Shown: one piece after another, positions 61,752-64,000 of the stretch
Position numbering within the stretch: the first letter of the stretch is position 1
How the letters are laid out: each line of letters starts with the position of its first letter
Assembly: GCF_027921765.1 (NCBI RefSeq)
Contig: NZ_BSEJ01000001.1
Coordinates: 553,478-617,477, forward strand
DNA from: Microbacterium barkeri
Lineage (GTDB): Bacteria > Actinomycetota > Actinomycetes > Actinomycetales > Microbacteriaceae
Direction of reading: 5' to 3'
Length of the DNA: 64,000 nucleotides
The notes under the pieces: model-generated
Database searches by the model: none
Told to the model about the DNA's origin: nothing
What the model saw: only the letters and a program-made list of their open reading frames with translations
Program-made: the position numbers and the translations under genes

Positions 61752-61818
61752 TGGGACTAGCGCTGGTCGTCGAGACCGGTGCTCCGGGCAGCAGTCTCGG
61801 CGGCGAGAGCTAGTCTCA
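61752..61818. repeat. 67-bp imperfect palindrome, copy 2
   Basis: Same length and ends as copy 1 (TGGGACTAG ... CTAGTCTCA), with weaker internal pairing. It lies 118 bp upstream of the AbiEi/DUF559-type start and 23 bp past the stop of the GNAT operon. Confidence 0.8.
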
Positions 61819-61841
61819 CGAGTGGGACGCGCCGGACGCCG

Positions 61842-62261
61842 CTACACGTCCGGGATCAGGCGCTTGCCGAGGACGGCGACGTCGTCGCGGGCGTACTCGA
61901 GCTCCGCGTAGTAGTCCATGACGCCGCGGTTCTCCGCACGGACCATCAGCATGACCTTGGGGCATCCGAGCGCGAGGAGCCGCCGCTCGGCCTCCGCCAC
62001 GAGCGCGCGGCCGATCCCCTCGCCGCGACGGGCGCTCGCGAGGTACGAGAGCCAGCCGCGGTGCCCGTCGTAGCCCGCCATCACCGTGCCGACGACCGCG
62101 CCGTCGTCGTCCGCGACGAGAAGCAGCTCCGGCCAGACCTCCCGCGCGCGGCGGATGTCCTTATGGGGGTCGTTCCAGGGCCGAGTGAGCCCGGCCGCCG
62201 TCCACAGCGCCACGACCGGCTCGACGTCCGCATCCACGAGCGGGCGGATGGCGATGCTCAC
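61842..62261 (-). CDS. ypeA: GNAT acetyltransferase, YpeA-like
   Basis: A 139-residue GNAT enzyme. LTRPWNDPHKDI, VAGYDGHRGWLSYL-type sequence (MAGYDGHRG), the acetyl-CoA loop ARRGEGIGRALVAEAERRL and GCPKVMLMVRAENRGVMDYY match YpeA closely; substrate unknown. GTG 62261 overlaps the upstream GNAT stop by 4 bp. Third gene of a three-GNAT operon. Confidence 0.9.
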   Translation of the reverse strand: MSIAIRPLVDADVEPVVALWTAAGLTRPWNDPHKDIRRAREVWPELLLVADDDGAVVGTVMAGYDGHRGWLSYLASARRGEGIGRALVAEAERRLLALGCPKVMLMVRAENRGVMDYYAELEYARDDVAVLGKRLIPDV

Positions 62262-62725
62262 GATGCGAGCTCCGCGAGCGACCGCGACCAGGCCACCTCG
62301 CGATCAAGCTGCCCCGTCTCGCGGAAGAGGCGCACCTGGTGCGTGTCGGCGAGGGCCGCTGCCAGCTCCGCCCGGTCGGCCGGGACGAAGCCGAGCTTCT
62401 GCCAGAACGGCCCGGACCGGCGGGAGAACAGCCACGCCGTCGTGGCACCCGCCTCTGCCGCCCGCGCGAGCGCGAAGCGCGCGAGAGACGTCCCCGTGCC
62501 GGCCGCGCGGCCATCCGGATGCACGGCGACACTGCGGATGAGCGCGTGGCCGCCGTCGGCGCTCGCCTCGTAGCCGGTCGTCTCGACGATGCGGCCGGCA
62601 GCGTCGCGGCGGAGCCAGATGCGCACAGACGGAGCGTCGAGGCCGCTCGTCGTGAGGTCGACCAGGCGCAGGAACGCCTCGACGTCGCCGGAGTCGGCGG
62701 CCGCCATCGGGACGAGAGCGGTCAT
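62258..62725 (-). CDS. GNAT family N-acetyltransferase
   Basis: A 155-residue GNAT protein of the arsenic-resistance ArsN2-like or general type. LIRSVAVHPDGRAAGTGTSLARFAL is the acetyl-CoA binding stretch, and TTAWLFSRRSGPFWQKLGFVP the conserved C-terminal strand. It starts with ATG 62725, overlapping the upstream stop by 4 bp, and its own stop overlaps the YpeA-like start. Substrate unknown. Confidence 0.86.
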   Translation of the reverse strand: MTALVPMAAADSGDVEAFLRLVDLTTSGLDAPSVRIWLRRDAAGRIVETTGYEASADGGHALIRSVAVHPDGRAAGTGTSLARFALARAAEAGATTAWLFSRRSGPFWQKLGFVPADRAELAAALADTHQVRLFRETGQLDREVAWSRSLAELAS

Positions 62726-63330
62726 GCGCGAGCCGCCTCCCGGTGCCGCTCGAGTCGCGCCTCGAGGCCGAGCCGCACGGCCGCCCACTCGTGCGGCAGG
62801 ATCGAGAAGACCACCGTGTCGCGCACGTGCCCGTCGGGGAAGATCGCGTGGGCCCGCAGCACGCCGTCCTGCCGGGCGCCGAGACGGGCGATGGCGGCGC
62901 GCGACTGCTGGTTGTGCCAGTGGGTGCAGAACTGCACGCACACGCAGTCGAGCTCGTCGAACGCGCGCTCGAGCAGCAGCAGCTTCGCGGCCGGATTCAC
63001 GCCGGTCCCCTGCGCCGAGCGCGCGAGCCACGTGTACCCGATTTCGACGCGGCGGTTCGGCGCGTCGATGTTGCAGTAGGTCGTCATGCCGAGCGCACGC
63101 CCCGTCCGGGCATCCACGACGGCCCAGGGCGCCATCCGCCCGGCCGCCTGCTCCCCGAGCCGCCGGTCGATCTCCGCGGCGACCCCGTCGGGCGAGGGGA
63201 TGCGCGTGTACCAGGTCCGCCAGAGGTCGCCCTCCGCGACGGCCGCCGCCAGGTCGTCGTGATGCGCCGAGCTCAGCGGCTCCAGACGGACGATGTCGTT
63301 CTCGAGCACGGGGTTCGCAGCGAAGTCCAC
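62722..63330 (-). CDS. GNAT family N-acetyltransferase (RimJ/RimL-like)
   Basis: A 202-residue protein. VRLEPLSSAHHDDLAAAVAEG, VEIGYTWLARSAQGTGVNPAAK and QFCTHWHNQQSRAAIARLGARQDGVLR are typical of RimJ/L-type acetyltransferases that modify protein N-termini or small molecules. It is the first gene of the three-GNAT operon and divergent from the NUDIX gene. GTG 63330 lies 6 nt after TAGCGT. Confidence 0.88.
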   Translation of the reverse strand: MDFAANPVLENDIVRLEPLSSAHHDDLAAAVAEGDLWRTWYTRIPSPDGVAAEIDRRLGEQAAGRMAPWAVVDARTGRALGMTTYCNIDAPNRRVEIGYTWLARSAQGTGVNPAAKLLLLERAFDELDCVCVQFCTHWHNQQSRAAIARLGARQDGVLRAHAIFPDGHVRDTVVFSILPHEWAAVRLGLEARLERHREAARA

Positions 63331-63336
63331 CGATCC

Positions 63337-63342
63337 ACGCTA
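63337..63342 (-). promoter_or_regulatory. -10 box, leaderless promoter of the GNAT operon
   Basis: TAGCGT on the minus strand, 6-nt spacer to GTG 63330. Confidence 0.58.
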
Positions 63343-63367
63343 TCGGTCGCCGCGACGTCCGCCCGCA

Positions 63368-63373
63368 TAGGAT
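63368..63373 (+). promoter_or_regulatory. -10 box, leaderless promoter of NUDIX gene
   Basis: TAGGAT, 6-nt spacer to ATG 63380. Confidence 0.62.
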
Positions 63374-63379
63374 CGCCTC

Positions 63380-63859
63380 ATGGCGACCCCCGACTTCATC
63401 CTGCGACTGCGCGAGAGGATCGGGACCGACCCCCTGTGGCTCACGGGCGTGACCGCGGTCGTGCTGCGCGGCGACGGCGCAGAGCGCGAGGTGCTGCTCG
63501 TCCGGCGCGCGGACAATGCGCGCCTCACGCCGGTCACGGGCATCGTCGATCCCGGCGAGGAGCCCGCGGTGTCGGCCGTGCGCGAGGTGCTCGAGGAGGC
63601 CGCCGTCGTCGCCGAGGCCGAGTCGCTCGCGTGGGTGCACGCGACGCGGCCGATGACGTACGCGAACGGCGACCAGGCGCAGTACCTCGACCTCGTCTTC
63701 CGCTGCCGCTACGTCTCCGGAGAGCCGCACCCGGAAGACGGCGAGAACACCGAGGCGATGTGGCGCCGACTCGACGATCTGGGCGACGTCGACGCCGAGA
63801 TGCGCGAGCGGATCCGGATGGCCGCCGCCGGCCATCCCCACGCGCGCTTCGAGACCTGA
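63380..63859 (+). CDS. NUDIX hydrolase
   Basis: A 159-residue protein with the Nudix box GIVDPGEEPAVSAVREVLEE (about residues 54-73), which binds metal and hydrolyses nucleoside diphosphates linked to another moiety. WLTGVTAVVLRGDG is the usual opening strand. The substrate cannot be inferred. It is divergent from the GNAT operon. Confidence 0.92.
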   Translation: MATPDFILRLRERIGTDPLWLTGVTAVVLRGDGAEREVLLVRRADNARLTPVTGIVDPGEEPAVSAVREVLEEAAVVAEAESLAWVHATRPMTYANGDQAQYLDLVFRCRYVSGEPHPEDGENTEAMWRRLDDLGDVDAEMRERIRMAAAGHPHARFET

Positions 63860-64000
63860 TCCCGTCCCGCCCTGGCCCGCCCTGGCCCGTCCCATCCGTC
63901 GGACTAGCTGTACTGCTCAGGGACGTTGTTTGATCTGGCTTCCCTGATGTGACGAGAACCTCCCGGCAGAGTGGAGCTGCTACCGCATCCGCTCTGAACC
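63860..64000. other. Gene-free right edge with possible mobile-element end
   Basis: A short direct repeat (CCCGCCCTGG twice, 63867-63886) follows the NUDIX stop. From about 63909 the sequence is less GC-rich, begins TGTACTGCTCAGGGACG and holds a CAGGGA...TCCCTG inverted repeat (63918-63923 with 63941-63946). No gene is visible before the window ends. The ends resemble an insertion-sequence terminus, but no family is recognised. Confidence 0.3.

Noticed and set aside
63867..63886. Tandem repeat CCCGCCCTGG after the NUDIX gene
   Set aside because: Only two units; too short to call a repeat locus.

Overview
The window is 64 kb of very GC-rich, densely coding DNA. It fits a chromosome of the Actinobacteria, most likely family Microbacteriaceae (for example Microbacterium). 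Evidence for this: the actinobacterial AdnAB helicase-nuclease pair instead of RecBCD, the small actinobacterial DUF3107 and DUF3117 genes, UPF0182, the fdxA-dapC pair, actinobacterial-type DapD, and frequent GTG starts. Many genes have a TAnnnT -10 box only 6-8 nt before the start codon, as expected for leaderless mRNAs. No prophage, CRISPR array, rRNA or intact insertion sequence is visible. One tRNA gene (initiator Met, CAU) is present.

Layout. 1-4.7 kb: truncated sirtuin, histidine phosphatase, polysaccharide-deacetylase lipoprotein, Lrp/AsnC regulator, alpha/beta hydrolase, DnaQ-like exonuclease. 4.7-9.8 kb: a cell-wall glycopolymer locus of three CDP-glycerol glycerophosphotransferase-like enzymes and a GT2 glycosyltransferase. 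9.8-18.5 kb: HtrA-type protease, PLP aminotransferase next to a nitrilase-family amidase, a DUF6328 membrane protein, tRNA-fMet, the large UPF0182 membrane protein and a PDZ/Lon-type protease. 18.6-31.5 kb: a DNA-repair neighbourhood matching the Mycobacterium Rv3195-Rv3202c order as I recall it: DUF2342 protein, Rv3196-like zinc protein, uvrD2, nudC, a kinase-fold gene lacking catalytic residues, adnB, adnA. 31.6-36.9 kb: DUF3107, a small membrane protein, ferritin-like protein, RhlE-type DEAD-box helicase, PHP phosphoesterase, EEP-family membrane protein, DUF3054. 37-44.3 kb: aminopeptidase P, a small hydrolase, a YflT-like stress protein, the coupled MgtE/CBS-DUF1003-Mrp operon, tatB, O-methyltransferase, DUF3117. 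44.4-53 kb: PIG-V-like transferase, dapE divergent from dapD, gltA, dapC, fdxA, a small membrane protein and typA. 53-59.6 kb: a Dpp/Opp-type peptide ABC transporter whose ATPase gene is translationally coupled to two tandem PH-domain membrane proteins. 59.8-63.9 kb: CPBP membrane protein, an AbiEi/DUF559-type protein between two related 67-bp palindromes, three coupled GNAT acetyltransferases and a NUDIX hydrolase. The last 100 bases change character and may be a mobile-element end.

How it works together. dapC, dapD and dapE supply three consecutive steps of the succinylase route to meso-diaminopimelate and lysine. The glycerophosphotransferase cluster, PIG-V-like protein and UPF0182 point to envelope synthesis. 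AdnAB, UvrD2 and the DnaQ-like exonuclease serve DNA repair. Many genes are joined by 4-bp ATGA or GTGA stop/start overlaps, and nine convergent pairs end within 9 nt of each other.
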